Origin: Incurvaria masculella
Taxonomy: Eukaryota; Arthropoda; Insecta; Lepidoptera; Incurvariidae
Assembly (NCBI GenBank): GCA_946894095.1
Contig: OX335660.1
Span: 10,855,001 to 10,919,000, forward strand
Reading direction: 5' to 3'
Length of the DNA stretch: 64,000 bases
Shown here: positions 14,601 through 25,000 of the stretch, piece after piece
How the letters are laid out: each line of letters opens with the position of its first letter
Position numbering within the stretch: position 1 is the stretch's first letter
Notes under the pieces: generated by a model
Told to the model about the DNA's origin: nothing
Database searches by the model: none
What the model saw: the letters and a program-made list of their open reading frames with translations, nothing else
Made by a program: the position numbers and the translations under genes

Positions 14601-17218
14601 CGAGTAAATGTCATAAAATACCGATAATTCACTCTATTATGTGTACGACTCGCTGTGATGAAAAATACAAAACCAGTATGATAATGTTTTAAGCTTTACA
14701 GAAGATATCATCAGTGCATGTTTAAATCAATTCGTTTTGGTATTTGTTTGCAACAGTGAGTATAGAAGAAGGAGCATTATTAAAAAGTGATCTCTAAGTG
14801 AATCTACTGCATTTGTATGCTTATTCATTATGCATATAATATAAAAAATCAAAAAAACCAATCATTATTCTAAACAATTTTACAAATAGTGTTGGCGTTG
14901 GAAGTCTCTGATAAAGAAGCTACAGATTTTACAGATTCTACAGAAGTGCCCGACTAAAATGAAACAAATGAAATAATTTAGGTATGGACTGAACTGTGGG
15001 GTTTTAAACTAAGATGTGTGCGTGTGTGGGTATTGGAATAAATGTGAAGTCAGCAAGAGTATGGAGCATCCTAGTCAACTCAGGCAGCTGAAGGAAGTTG
15101 AAGCAAAACAAAAAACTTGAGGTATAAGGTGGCGGCTATTTGCCGATTTATGGCGGGCAAACTACACGACCTCTGTTTAGATGAGGGTTTCATAACCTGG
15201 GGTCCATGGCAACAGTGCTGGGGGTCCGTGGCATGAGTGCTGAGGGTCCATGTTTGATTTGATGACAATGACTACTGCGCGTGATCGATAAAAACCGTAT
15301 CTTTACTTTTTCTGTGGTAATAAATATAAAATCGTTTTTTTTCCAAATGCCTGTTTTCTCGCCCTTCAATTTAGTTTGGAAGGGGTTCGTAATAATTTTG
15401 AAATTCCGTAAAAGGGTTCATAACTCCAAAAAGGTTAAGAAACCCTGATTTAGATATTAACGCACGTGTTGCAAATGGCTTGCTTGAAAAGCTTGCAAAA
15501 AGCTTGAGCAGCTTCCGCAAGGAGCCAGGATTTGTTTTGTAAAACCACAGAAGATAAAAGAAAGCAGAACTTTCATGTGGGCATTACCCGGGAAGCCGCA
15601 TCATTGTATGGGAACCCAGCAGTCCAAACACTTCACGACTGTGTTTCCGAAATACATTTGCCAAGTCACTTCCACAAAGACAAATATTGCAATATGTCTG
15701 CGACTATGTTTGCATGTGGCATGTATGTTTAAGTTGGGTTGGTAGTTTTAGAAAATTGTGGAAAGCGGATCACTGGGTTAAGTATTCCCAAAATGTTAAA
15801 CTTCATTATTGCCCACTGTTATCGTTTTTGCAAACAATCTCACAATAAGGATGTCCTTCTGAATATGAGTTATCACTTATTTCTTAAAACATCTACTTAT
15901 ATCCGCTTATGCATCTTGCATATGTTGTCACACAAACACAAGTATATAGGTTACAGACAAACAGAACCAGTATTTCTGACTCATGATTTACAGAAAAAAA
16001 AACAAGACTGTGGTCATTCTGATAATTAGTATGTTTTTCCTGACTGGTTGCGCCTGACGGATAGGGTTTCCTTGTTGCACACAATCATAGCAACTGGTTG
16101 GGTGAATAGTTTTACTGTATAGGAACTCAGCAGAGTAGTATTTTCGTGTGAAAATAGCTCCTTCAGATGAAATAATAATTTCCAAATGTTTACTTAAGGT
16201 TGTCCTTCCCGGCTGGACTAACTCATTGGCGGTCACGGTACAAAACCGTGCTATTGCGCTATAGGACTTTCTCTGTTTCAAAGAAAAAGACAGGCTCCGT
16301 GATGAGGAGGATGCAACATGTCCAGAAAGCAGACAATGCGCATAGTGTTTGATTTGGTAAGATTAACGAAAATTTTAATTACAAAACGACTTATAGCTAA
16401 AACTAAATCACCACCACTGTAGTCAAAAATCAAACAAAAACGAAATTGATTATAAATCTAATGAAAAAAGCTAGATTTGATGACTAATCTTTTTAGGATG
16501 TTTTTATTTTATCGTTGAGTAGATAATCCACCTCCAAAGTTATTGTTTAAAACACACGAACTTTCGGAGCTTACAACTTAGAAACCAAACACTATTTTAC
16601 AATGCCAATTCTTGTTGATTAACCTTAATAAAAATTATAAAAAATCTAAGGGAATTTGACTACTTTTTGCCACCATGTAAACGTGAAAACTAAGGAAAGG
16701 CCAGAAAAGCTGTGGGGAATTAAATATCCTGTAGAATTACGTACCGTAAAAATAACTGCACACAATAAATTATATTATGAAGGGAGTCAAGCAACTCTGA
16801 TAACACTTTGGTGTAACTTGGAAACCCTTTCTTCATGGCTAATCTTTGAAAATAATATGGACAATCAGTTTAAATGTTAATTCGACAAAAATACCTCCTA
16901 GGAAACAGTGGGCTCACAATTAAATTGGACATAGGAACCATGCCTTTCTCAGACCATATAAACCATTCTGAATTTAACACTGCACGACCTAAATCATGAA
17001 AAACGCAGTGATCCCACACGCCGCCGGGCTCACCCCGTCGCGAGCGGATAAAGAGAATAATTCACCTCTTCGAGATGGGTCTCGATGGCGCCCACTATGA
17101 CAGCGGCGTGCTCTTCATTTTCCTCCGCGAGGATCGTGAGCATGTTGATTAGCGGCTTCGAGTTCACCGTGAGGTCGGCCAGCGACGACGCGTACTCCGC
17201 TCCGATCTCCATCGCCAT
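4636..17218 (-). CDS. Pcf11: Pcf11, cleavage and termination factor (5' part of gene, 6 exons)
   Basis: Pcf11 is a nuclear subunit of cleavage factor II. Its CTD-interaction domain (CID) binds Ser2-phosphorylated RNA polymerase II tails and couples 3'-end cleavage to termination. Coding exons on the minus strand are 17218-17066, 13185-13060, 10164-9955, 8894-8703, 8185-8090 and 5653-4636, which join in frame to 598 codons. Residues 1 to about 135 form the CID, with motifs such as SSLADLTVNSKPLINMLT, KLPVLYLVDSICKNVG and LDVKVNLVDPAWPI. A Lys/Glu coiled coil (ELARKQRELLVLRRKKIEME) follows, matching the region after the CID in human PCF11, then a DPR-rich and charged low-complexity region. The start is the ATG in context AAGATGG, which aligns with the fly and human N-termini. 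The last exon ends at a strong donor (A|GTAAGA, phase 1), so the CLP1-binding and zinc-knuckle part should lie left of 4636 or outside the window. Introns hold mariner and MITEs. Confidence 0.94.
5727..6041. repeat. Snap-back MITE, family A, copy 1 (Pcf11 intron)
   Basis: Imperfect inverted repeat with ends ATACAAACATAGTTTACTA and TAGTAAACTACGTTTGCAT. Internally, ATCTGTGCCTGCATG pairs with the left half of TTGCAGACACAGAT. Related copies are near 45050-45295 and 48380-48650. Confidence 0.75.
6059..6157 (+). repeat. TTAA-flanked MITE, family B, truncated copy
   Basis: Begins TTAAGGTGGCCC, as in the full copies at 46304 and 61361, and stops after the TTTCAAAGAAAAAGAC segment. It lies about 18 bp from the end of the neighbouring snap-back MITE, so the two insertions are almost adjacent. 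Confidence 0.75.
7080..7571 (-). pseudogene. Decayed Tc1/IS630-like transposase N-terminus
   Basis: The minus strand reads NVYLSYFTN, then VQKRVTANCGVSTATLSRM (helix-turn-helix) and LRTPGKNRSGKK. After a break it continues with NFDQGLIKRCVHNFHITD and SATSLRQILKDLGFQWK in mixed frames. This order (HTH, TPGKKR, DDFDxxxIRR, LRxxLKxLGF) matches insect genome IS630/Tc1-type transposases. The catalytic domain is absent and several stops or frameshifts are present. It sits in a Pcf11 intron. Confidence 0.6.
8090..8185 (-). CDS. Pcf11: Pcf11 coding exon 5 (linker)
   Basis: 32 codons between TTCACAG| and CCC|GTGAGT, phase 0, rich in Ser/Thr/Pro. It is supported by splice signals and an in-frame join rather than by recognisable conservation, so it could be alternatively used. 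Confidence 0.78.
8391..8475. repeat. Short MITE with CAGCCGTATTCAGA / TCTGAATACGACTG ends
   Basis: The terminal inverted repeat encloses a TTAGTCCG..CTAA core. A related copy lies at 55252-55342, which extends as GTATTCAGAG to CTCTGAATATGACTG. Located in the intron between Pcf11 exons 4 and 5. Confidence 0.7.
8703..8894 (-). CDS. Pcf11: Pcf11 coding exon 4 (coiled coil)
   Basis: 64 codons between TGGCAG| and CAG|GTAGAG, phase 0. An Ala/Ser/Gly stretch precedes a charged helix ILSELARKQRELLVLRRKKI continuing EMELEAKRQQL, which parallels the KQKQLLELQQKKLELELE segment of vertebrate PCF11. Confidence 0.92.
8895..9954. other. Pcf11 intron, AT-rich, nothing recognised
   Basis: No conserved coding, RNA or clear repeat signal seen. 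Only short local inverted repeats such as ACAATTTTAATT / AATTAAAATTG near 9608-9645. Confidence 0.5.
9955..10164 (-). CDS. Pcf11: Pcf11 coding exon 3 (end of CID)
   Basis: 70 codons between CTGCAG| and AAG|GTAAGC. It begins VDERTRSQMFKLRETWNEIF and contains LDVKVNLVDPAWPI, ending the CID. A Pro/Ala/Gln linker and VIHLNPHFHKK follow, like the NPKF segment after the human CID. Confidence 0.94.
10783..12067 (-). mobile_element. Full-length mariner transposon in Pcf11 intron
   Basis: 1285 bp bounded by TA target duplications (10781-10782 and 12068-12069). The terminal inverted repeats of about 28 bp start TTAGGTTGGGGAAAAAGT on the left and, read inward from the right, ATAGGTCGGGGAAAAAGT. The arms differ at a few positions. 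The element contains one uninterrupted transposase frame and lies antisense to the window, so in the same direction as Pcf11 transcription. Confidence 0.97.
10860..11885 (-). CDS. mariner transposase, DD34D, uninterrupted
   Basis: 341 aa, typical for mariner. It has two N-terminal helix-turn-helix motifs (IRYILKFYYKKGKNATQAA and ISSYDVAEELGIDHKTVLAH), the linker WVPHEL, and catalytic Asp in TGDEKWI and HHDNARPH. The third Asp is in PYSPDLAPSDFHLF, exactly 34 residues after the second. The protein cuts and pastes the flanking element. No stop or frameshift is visible, so it is potentially active or recently inserted, although the two termini differ slightly. Confidence 0.97.
   Translation of the reverse strand: MSESNEEIRYILKFYYKKGKNATQAAKKICDVYGPIAVSVRVAQIWFKRFQSGNFDVKDARRSGRPITDKMDAIFEKVEQDRHISSYDVAEELGIDHKTVLAHLKKTGYTKKLDIWVPHELTERNLMNRVLICDSLLRRNETEPFLKKLITGDEKWITYDKNVQKRSWSKAGQASQTVAKPGLTRNKLMLCVWWDWKGIIHYELLPPGRTIDSELYCEQLMRLKQEVERKRVELINRRGVVFHHDNARPHTSLATQQKLREFGWEVLMHPPYSPDLAPSDFHLFRSLQNSLGSVRLTSREDCQNHLSRYIDQKSQYFYSNGIMSLPTRWQKVIEQNGTYIL
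12070..13059. other. Rest of Pcf11 intron, no feature recognised
   Basis: AT-rich, without long open frames or a repeat that I can match elsewhere in the window. Confidence 0.45.
13060..13185 (-). CDS. Pcf11: Pcf11 coding exon 2 (CID core)
   Basis: 42 codons between CGCGCAG| and CAG|GTGAGA, phase 0 at both ends. It encodes RPDIKLPVLYLVDSICKNVG followed by GAYTQHFAKSIVNMFTSTFK, the CTD-contacting helices. Confidence 0.95.
13919..13970 (-). repeat. SINE fragment
   Basis: TAATATTAGCCCAACACATTAC and following bases match the 3' portion of the SINE family seen complete at 25221-25574, in reverse orientation. Confidence 0.55.
14111..14582. repeat. TTAA-flanked MITE, family B, near full length
   Basis: Bounded by TTAA at both ends. 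Left end TTAAGGTGGTTCAACCCGG, right end GGGCCCACCTTAA. Internal landmarks are ACAAAACCGTACTG, AGACAGG-type sequence and CAACGGTCATCAGACATC. Slightly shorter than the copies at 46304 and 61361. TTAA targeting suggests mobilisation by a piggyBac-type transposase (inference). Confidence 0.82.
16194..16628. repeat. TTAA-flanked MITE, family B, internally deleted copy
   Basis: Starts TTAAGGTTGTCCTTCCCGG and follows the family to CAATGCCAA near 16607. It then jumps to a CCTTAA remnant at 16623-16628, so the right third appears deleted. Confidence 0.7.
17066..17218 (-). CDS. Pcf11: Pcf11 coding exon 1 (CID helices 1-3)
   Basis: 51 codons, from ATG to GAAGAG|GTGAAT, phase 0. It begins MAMEIGAEYASSLADL and contains NSKPLINMLTILAEENEEHA, the hallmark CID start. 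A second in-frame ATG two codons later has a weaker claim. Confidence 0.95.
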
Positions 17219-17264
17219 CTTGATACTGCGTGCTCTACGGGACCGGTATCCAATGATCACATCA
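17219..17264 (-). other. Pcf11: Pcf11 5' UTR segment with upstream splice acceptor
   Basis: A pyrimidine run ending TTTTTTTTCAG lies just upstream of TGATGTGATCATTGG and the Pcf11 ATG, so the 5' UTR is probably spliced to an exon further right. The CpG-rich stretch near 21.4-21.8 kb is the likely candidate. Reading upstream in frame meets no stop before the acceptor, so a longer N-terminus is not excluded. Confidence 0.6.
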
Positions 17265-17706
17265 CTGAAAAAAAAATACCAACATCAACACATTGTCTCT
17301 GGTTCGGTCAATATCGACAGAGAAATTTAAGTGAAAAAGAAGTGCAATGAGTGACTTGTGATGATTCTCCTCTTACGGTAAAAATGCCTTAAATGTAAAA
17401 CATCTGACAATCATAACAACTTGCAGTTATAAAGTATATTGAAAAATACAGAGTTAGGTATGTTCTTATCTGCAAGCCTGAACAAAAACACATTACATAA
17501 TGTGAGAGTCAAGGCTATATTAGAAAAGTGCTGAGTTTAAAGTTAGGCATGAGCATTTTTGTTGAATGTCCAAATAGCAATATTCAGCAACACAAAGCGA
17601 TTAAGCTTAGCAGTTTTGAGCGCCTCTGTTGAGCTTTATCATTTGGTATCTCAGTATGCTACATATCTATTGTCTGAAATTATGCCTTTTAACACCCGCT
17701 CCTTAA

Positions 17707-18006
17707 TTAAGGTGGCCCAACCCGGAGGGCCTAACTCATTCGCTGGCACAGTACAAAACCATGCTGTTGCGCTCTGGGACCTTCTCTGTTTGAAAGAATA
17801 AGACAGGCTCCGTGATGAGGAAGATGCAACATGTCCACAAAAAAGACAACGTGCATAGCGTATGATTTGGTAAGGTTTACGGAAATTTTAATTTCAAAAC
17901 GACTTTTAGCTAAAAGTAAACCACGACCGCTGTAGTCAAAAATCTAACAAAAACCAAATAGATTATAAATCTTGATTAAATAAGCTATGTCTGATGACTA
18001 ATCGTT
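17707..18006. repeat. TTAA-flanked MITE, family B, 3'-truncated copy
   Basis: Starts TTAAGGTGGCCCAACCCGG. Identity with the family ends after CTGATGACTAATC. It lies upstream of Pcf11 in a presumed 5' intron. Confidence 0.75.
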
Positions 18007-19990
18007 CATGTTACCCACACCTCTGATATAGGCTCCAAATTCAAGTTGATTGCAGAGAGACAAGACACACACACAAAAAACAAAAACATTTCGTTCTTAT
18101 AGCGGTATCCTGTCTTTCGACCGTGTCACACACAACTCACTCAGCGCTAGTCAACCCTTTTTGATTGTCCATGTAAAAGATTGTAAAAATCCTCGATTGC
18201 TCATCATGCTTTAGAATAAGATGTCATTATGGTAGTCAACAGTTTGCTCTCCAGCCATGCACAGATACTTTTTTTTGTTAGCAGTAGTTATATAGTAAAG
18301 TAAAAAGCTGCCAAAGTTTCTTGTCGATTCTTCTTCGCAAGAGGTAATCAACCCGGCAGAATAAGGAAAAAAATAGGAATCCAAATGTGTAATACATCTA
18401 ATGGAGGAAATAAAGAAACTGAAATATAGCTCTTTTCGCATCAGTGTGGTGCACGAAAGAGCTATTTAGTGGGAGGATCCAATTTTTCGATTTTATTTCA
18501 TGAAACAACATTTCAAATCGAAAATAAATACCATTTATTGAAATTTTATAACTGTTAAAGGTAACAATTTGGTTCATGTAAAAAAAGGAAGAAAAAAACG
18601 TTTGTGATGCCGATTGAGCGTGAAATCTGAATTGGAATGCTTACGTTTTTTTTATGTAACTGGGCATGGATGGCTAATACCAAACTAACCGTCTGATATT
18701 AGCCTAACACACCACATGGAACAAGTTTTCACAATCGGTTGGAATTTTATTTTTACAATTCGATTTAGTAGAAAATCGAGGCACAGCAAAATGTATTTGC
18801 GATCTGAAAGAGTTTCAGTGGAACTGATTGTAGATCACGAACAACCCATACGGCTATGTCTATGCTTGAGAGCCACGCAGAGTTAGCTGTGCATGTGGCA
18901 CATTGCATTTTACGGCTACCTACTAATAATTATAAGGATGCTAGCGACACGAATAAAATATATGCCAGTAAAAAGACACAAACCTGCACAAATCGGCGTC
19001 ATCAGCCAAGCAATCACCACACTACACGAGAAGAGGTTCTCCACCCATTATTCAAGGATTAGTCACCAAATCTTCACAACGTAGTTTATGCCCTATACAA
19101 AGCACAAATAATATACACTGTAGGCGCCAGTACGCGACGCAAGACGGTTCAAATTGGCTACCGTGAACGAATGAACCAAAGAAACCGTCTGCTGAAACAC
19201 CAATGCAAAATGGCGACGCTGCAATTTCGACGACTGACGCAAGCAAAAAATACTAGAGAGCAATTTCCGGTTTCCGCTTTGACCATAAACAATTTTTTTA
19301 AAGCGGTTTCGCTTTTTCGTTTTCATCGATTCGTTAATAAAATACCTTGTGCTATAACATTCGTTTTCAATATTAACAAGGCATGCGATATTCTTAAATA
19401 ATTATTTGAGAACGGTTATAATATATGCGTATGATAATAACATATTAGGGTAGTTCAGCGGGTCATGAGTTCAGACGTGGCTCCCCAGTGAGTCACAAAA
19501 TGTTCCTACTCATGAAATGACAGACAGACATTGTCTGTGTTTCCGCAGACTGCTCCTTGCCATTCAGTGCAAGAAGGAACAAGAAATATCGTTTGGACTA
19601 ACAGAATGATAGTTCCCGGTACCTACCTCGGCCATTTTTGCTGACCATTAGAATGTATCCACCAGCTGACCTGTAATCGATTACACTGCTAAAAGCGTAA
19701 ACAAGCATTCCGAATCAGATGCACGCTCAAATCAGTAAGCATTACAAACGATTCGGACCGTTTGTGTACGCGCTTGTGAAAAACTAAATTTAGCTTAGAG
19801 GAATTTATTGAGAGGTAAGTGCGCGCACGAATGGTCAGAATCGTTTGTGATGGTGACAGCTTTGAGTGTGCAATCTAAATCGGGACGCTTTTATTTGCCG
19901 TGAGCACTGTAATCGTTTATAGTTCAAATCGAACCATGATGTCAAACTGTTGATTTGTTGAACTGTTGACTGAATGCGGAAAGGAGTTAG
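18007..19990. other. Non-coding stretch with SINE scrap
   Basis: Presumed Pcf11 5' intron. A SINE fragment sits at about 18655-18725 (GGGCATGGATGGCTAATACC). Short open frames here lack family features. Confidence 0.45.
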
Positions 19991-19995
19991 CCCCG

Positions 19996-20180
19996 GTTGC
20001 ACGAAGAGGCCGAGTTAATCAATGTTCAAACACGTCACTTTTAGTGATCAGCATAGAGATCCTTCTATACTGTCCACACAAAGTGACGTGTTTGATCATA
20101 CTTTGACGTTGATTTTGATTTTTTGTTCTTTCGTGCACTCGGCCCTAAGGGCCGGACAGTATGGAAGGAACTCTATGCGG
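19996..20180. repeat. Hairpin MITE with interleaved inverted repeats
   Basis: GTTGCACGAA with CAAACACGTCACTT pairs with AAGTGACGTGTTTG and TTCGTGCA. A second pair, GCATAGAGATCC..TATACTGTCC (20051-20075) and GGACAGTATGG..CTCTATGC (about 20154-20178), interlocks with the first instead of nesting inside it. Confidence 0.6.
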
Positions 20181-21427
20181 TTTACGCTTAGTTTCAGATT
20201 AAAGTGAAACGCTTTCGTCTGACGTCATTAAATATCAAATGTTATGTTAGTGTCGTTGCACTCTAATTAGAATAATTAGAAAGGGAAAACACTAGGGTGA
20301 CACGTGGCTGTCTGTTCATGAGTGCGATGGCGTTGTGACTCACTGGTGAGTCATTGGCGACTCACAGGTGTGAATCTTATGTGTTGCGCCAGTGACTCGC
20401 TGGCGATGCGATATGGCATCCACTATAGAAACAAAATATGAATCTTTTTCTTCAAAGTTTGACAGCTCCTCACGCGATAATGGGTGCCTATTCTGGTAAG
20501 AGTGAGTTCGAATTCGTCACTAAATATCAACTCACTTTTTTAAATAATTCATGTTACCAGACTTCTTGAACGTCATTTTAGTTTAGTGAACATTTGTTTT
20601 TTCCCATGAATACGTTGGAAGTATAAATAACAGTTCCGTCATTTAAGGATGTTCCGACCCATACAAATTACTTGAGGTCAGAGCTCCTTATTTTTTTGTA
20701 TTAGTGTGTTGCTATAAGCGGATATCATATTATCATAACCTCAAGTAGTCGCAAAATTAATGAGGACCCTGTATTATCACGCAAAGTCTGGGAAAAAAAC
20801 CCATCAAATCTCTCTATTGACACGCACACACTCACAGAAACAGACGCGCACTCTCTTAGTAGCGCACCTGGTGTCGGCGGGCGGCGGAGGCGGAGAATGC
20901 GATTCGGGGCGGTGCGGAGCGCTCGTACCTACCGAAATTGACTTCCGAATTATTGGTATTATCTAGGGTAGCGCATTTGAGTCATATTGTTCGATATACA
21001 TATTTACAAAGCTAGAGTTCACATCAATTGTCTTTGCTAAAACTAGCAAAACGGGTCACTGAATACCTTGGCACATTTTTGTAAGAAAGTAATAAGTTAT
21101 TGTTACGGATACATTTCATTTTCCTTGGAATGGACTGTATTATAATATAATATAATATGAATAAAATTCATTGATGTACCTACCTAAATACAATTTAGCT
21201 ATCCATATATCGATGCAAATACTTAGGTATAGAACTCTAAAAATTTGACGAATTGCGGTCTGTATGGTAAGTATGTCACCTGCTGACGAAAAATTTAATT
21301 ACTGCAGATAAGACATAACAACAAGATTACATCATACATTTGTTATATAATTGCATATAATCAAGCCGTTTCTGATTATCTTTAGGCAGATTGGTGTAGG
21401 TAACGTATTCGCAGCCATGATCTCTAC

Positions 21428-21545
21428 CTTTATGCAAAGATAAGCCAATTGCTCGAAGGAGTCGTAGGATTCGAGCGTAAACGACCCGCGGCCTCGCCCG
21501 CGAGAGGCGGAGGGCCGCCGCCGCCGCGGTGCCGCTCGCCGCCAT
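21428..21545 (-). CDS. Candidate first-exon ORF, Ala-rich then LYR-like; unassigned
   Basis: In the CpG-rich promoter block, the minus strand has ATG in a good context (GAGATGGCGG). It opens 39 codons starting MAASGTAAAAALRLSRARPR and continuing VVYARILRLLRAIGLSLHK, then a donor AAG|GTAGAG. The VVYARILRLLR stretch is faintly like an LYR-motif mitochondrial assembly factor, but no second exon was found. Spliced to the acceptor at 17264 it would stop after two codons, so it may instead be an upstream ORF in the Pcf11 5' UTR. It could also be chance. Confidence 0.25.
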
Positions 21546-21873
21546 CTCGTTGTCTTCTTCCGCCCGCGTAAGCGGACGGGAGAAACGGCTTTTGGCGGTT
21601 TGCCTCTTGGCCGTGGTGTCATACGCTGCCTGTTACTGCAGGCAGGTCTCTGGGGGGCCAGTGAAGCGTCGACACGCATGAACATCGACGTCGCCAGTCG
21701 TCAGAAGTCGTCTAGAAGCTCTATCTTCGCCTTGAGGTACCTCGCGATCGTTGCGATCCTCACGTAGCGGGGAGCGCCCGTGATGGTCCGGAGCGCTAGA
21801 GTTGGCGGCGGCGCGAGGGGCGGCGGCGGGGGAGGAGGCACAACGGCCGCCCCCCGCCCGCCGCCACGTTTCA
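21460..21873. promoter_or_regulatory. CpG-rich, probably divergent promoter
   Basis: A sharp rise in CG dinucleotides in otherwise AT-rich DNA (GCGGCGGCG runs, CGCCCGCCGCC). On the plus strand a TCAGT initiator at 21871-21875 precedes a likely first exon ending at 22079. On the minus strand a splice-donor-bearing ORF starts at 21545. Position and orientation suit a shared promoter for Pcf11 (left) and the unnamed gene (right). No TATA box is evident. Confidence 0.5.
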
Positions 21874-22066
21874 GTCGTTTCGCTGCGCTTGATGTGATTT
21901 ACACGAAAGTTGGGAAGAGCGGACGACTGACTTTATCGTAATTACGTATTATTTATTAGCGTGAAGTGATTTTTTTCAAAAAAATGAAGAGACTGCACGC
22001 TAAACACCAATCAATATTCTGGATCCAGGAATATCAAACGTTCTCGCACGGCAATGCGACGACATT

Positions 22067-22079
22067 ATGGAGTTGAGAG
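22067..22079 (+). CDS. Unnamed gene, coding part of exon 1
   Basis: ATGGAGTTGAGAG|GTAAAT, four codons plus one base. Upstream in the same leader there is a 30-codon ORF starting at 21984 that ends in a stop at 22074 and overlaps this start, and a minimal ATG-TGA pair, so translation may be restrained by uORFs. Confidence 0.45.
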
Positions 22080-25000
22080 GTAAATTCATTTTCCTAAGTA
22101 CCTACCTATGTAGAGTAAGTGAAGACCAAAGTATTATGTTGAAGGCGTCTATAGTTAGGCAGACTATGAAAACAAACGATTTGGTAGGTAGGTATATAAC
22201 AAATCAACCCTACTAAATATTCAGCCAGTTATACTTTACACCGTAAATACCTACATTTTTACTTCAAATCAATATTTAGGTTAGATACCTACCTACATGA
22301 CATAATTTTTCTACATAGTTCGAGCAATACATTTGTAGATTTACAGAAATATTGGTACATCTGTAGATTTACGGATGTGTTGCTACCTACCTACATGAAA
22401 TATTTGTATTGTACAGCCGACATAACGCTTGGAGAGACCCAAAAACGACTGAGAATGCACTCTCCGAACATCACGATCAAGAAACCATTTCAAGGAGCCT
22501 TCCACCAACGGACTCGACGGATGAAACGTATGTACCTATATGTATGTAGCTACCTACCTACTCTAAAACGGCGCAAGGGACCTTGTATAAATTATATCTC
22601 ATGGCATTATAGGTGCAACTTGCACTGCTTTCTAGCATGTATACTTACAAAAAACCGGCCAAGTGCGAGTCTGACTCGCACACGAAGGGCTCCGTGCCAT
22701 CGAATAAGCCTAAAAAAATCACGTTTTTAGGGTTCCGTACCCAAAAGGTGAAAACGGAACCCATTACTAAACCTCCGCTGTCCGTCCGTCCGTCCGTCCG
22801 TCCGTCCGTCCGTCTGTCACAGGGCTGGAACTTGGCCGGTTTTTTTTTGTAAAAGGGCCCCCTTTATTTTTAATTGAATTTATTTTTCTTCTATTTGTTG
22901 TTATAGCGGCAAAATAAATACACATTCTGTAAAAGTTTCAACTGCCTACCTATTACGGTTCATGAGATACAGCCCTGTGACAGACGGACGGACGGACGGA
23001 CGAACAGCGGAAGCTTAGTAATAGGGTTCCGTTGGCCCCCTTTGGGTACGGGACCCTAAAATGGGTAGGATTACATTGGGGTCTTGGGATACTTAGGGTC
23101 AAAAGACGACGACGCGCCGCCACCACCGCGCGGTGGTGGCGCGGCGGCGGCGGCGGCGCGGCGCGCGCTCCATCTGAGCACTATGCATTGATCTTGTAAA
23201 ATGTAGGTAACTAGGTAGGTAACTGTTGATAGGTAATAACCATAGACCTAGCATGCGCGTAATAACTAAATAGATATTCATATTTAGTTTGGTTTGCATG
23301 AACTAACAATTACCAACCGCTGGTATTCAGAGCAATGACATATTCTGCTGCATATAAGGTGATTTTGTAATAATCTACAAGCCTTTTAGGGTTGATTCAG
23401 TATCTGATATAGAAAAACTTTTGCCAAGAAACTATGCACCTATCGGTAATGGTTTCCAAGAAATGATTAAATATTCAAAGCGCGCGAACTGTTTCGTTCC
23501 CGTTTTGACGACCCGCGCCGAACGAATAGTCCATAGAGGTAGAGGCGCAGCTGTAATGTAGGTAGGTATGTACATATCGTGCTTCTCTATACTTGGTCGG
23601 TGTACCTAAGCATGTTTGCATCCTTTTCCGCCCGATCGGCACTCGCGTCCGATGCGCGCCACTGACCTAGAGCTGCTACCTACTACTAATATTGCTTTCA
23701 CAACGAAAACAAACGTCCTTCAGTGAGAGAGGCAGCAGGGAGCTGTACCCTGTCAGCGCACGCGGCGCGCGCGGCGGTAAATTGTGCCTTGCGTCAGTGG
23801 GTCACAGTAAGGTCAATGCCCCGTGGTTGACATCTATTATTTAGGCAGTTGAAGAGTTGGTGCACTTTTCTTGGAAACCATTACCGATAGATGCATAGTT
23901 TCTTCGCAAAAGTTGTTACAATACTGGGAAGAACGTACTGGTTAAATTTCTCAAAAAATCAAATGGAACAAAAAAAATACATACTACATTCTTAGCAAAA
24001 GTTATTCTATATCAGATACTGAATCAACCCTATGTGGCTTGTAGATTATTAAAAATATACAGGGCTATTTTGTTGAAGGTTGAATCAATGTGTTATAGTG
24101 AACCTATTAGCGTTGGTACATTGGGAATTAATTTTTTTTGTCTGAGTTAAAATGATTTTTTTCTCAAAAAACTACGTATTCATGTTTACCCCAATAAAAA
24201 GTTCGCGCCGCGAACGCAGAGAGCGGAGCGAGGTACGTGCGGTGTGCACCTCGCTCCGTTAGAAGCCGCCGCAGCCTCCGCGCTGCCGCCTCCGCTGTCG
24301 TCGTCTCCGCGCTGACGACGAAATTATAAATTCGTAGGTGTGCACTTACCATTGCGTGCATGGGTACCATCGACGACATTAGTCCAGTAGCACATTCCAG
24401 GGCGATTGCTGTGAAGCCATAGTAAAAGGGAAACAAGTAGGTAAACTGTTGACATTGAACCAGTTCAATGTAGCCGTGCTCATAAAAGGGAAGGTCCACC
24501 ATACAACTACCGTTATGATATTAGCCCAATACACCACATTCCCAAAGGAATTAGGTGCCATGCCAGGACCTTCTCTTTATGAGCACGGCTACATTGAACT
24601 GGATGGAAAACACGGACAATTTTTCATTGCCGCTTCGACCATCTTTTCATCCAATGCGATGGTACCAACCCGTTCGGGCTTAAACCCTACCACCTAGTAG
24701 GGGAAGGGGACCTACAGTTTTACATGGATTCCGAATCATGGAGCAGCTCGCATTCGTGACGAAATGCATTTATCGAACTCGGAAAGAGAAAGACAGTGGT
24801 GCATTTTTAAAGCCCTTTTATTATTATTATTTTTGTATTTTACCTATCTGATGTTATGGCGGCAAAATAAATACACACTCTGTGGAAAATTTCAGCTGCC
24901 TACCTATTACGGTTCATGAGATACAGCCCTGTGACAGACGGAAGGATGAACGGACGGACAGCGGAGGCTTAGTAATAGGGTTCCGTTTTCACTCTTTGGG

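Noticed and set aside
21428..21545. Identification as the mitochondrial assembly factor SDHAF3
   Set aside because: Only a short LYKxILRLHR-like resemblance, and the conserved second part was not found.
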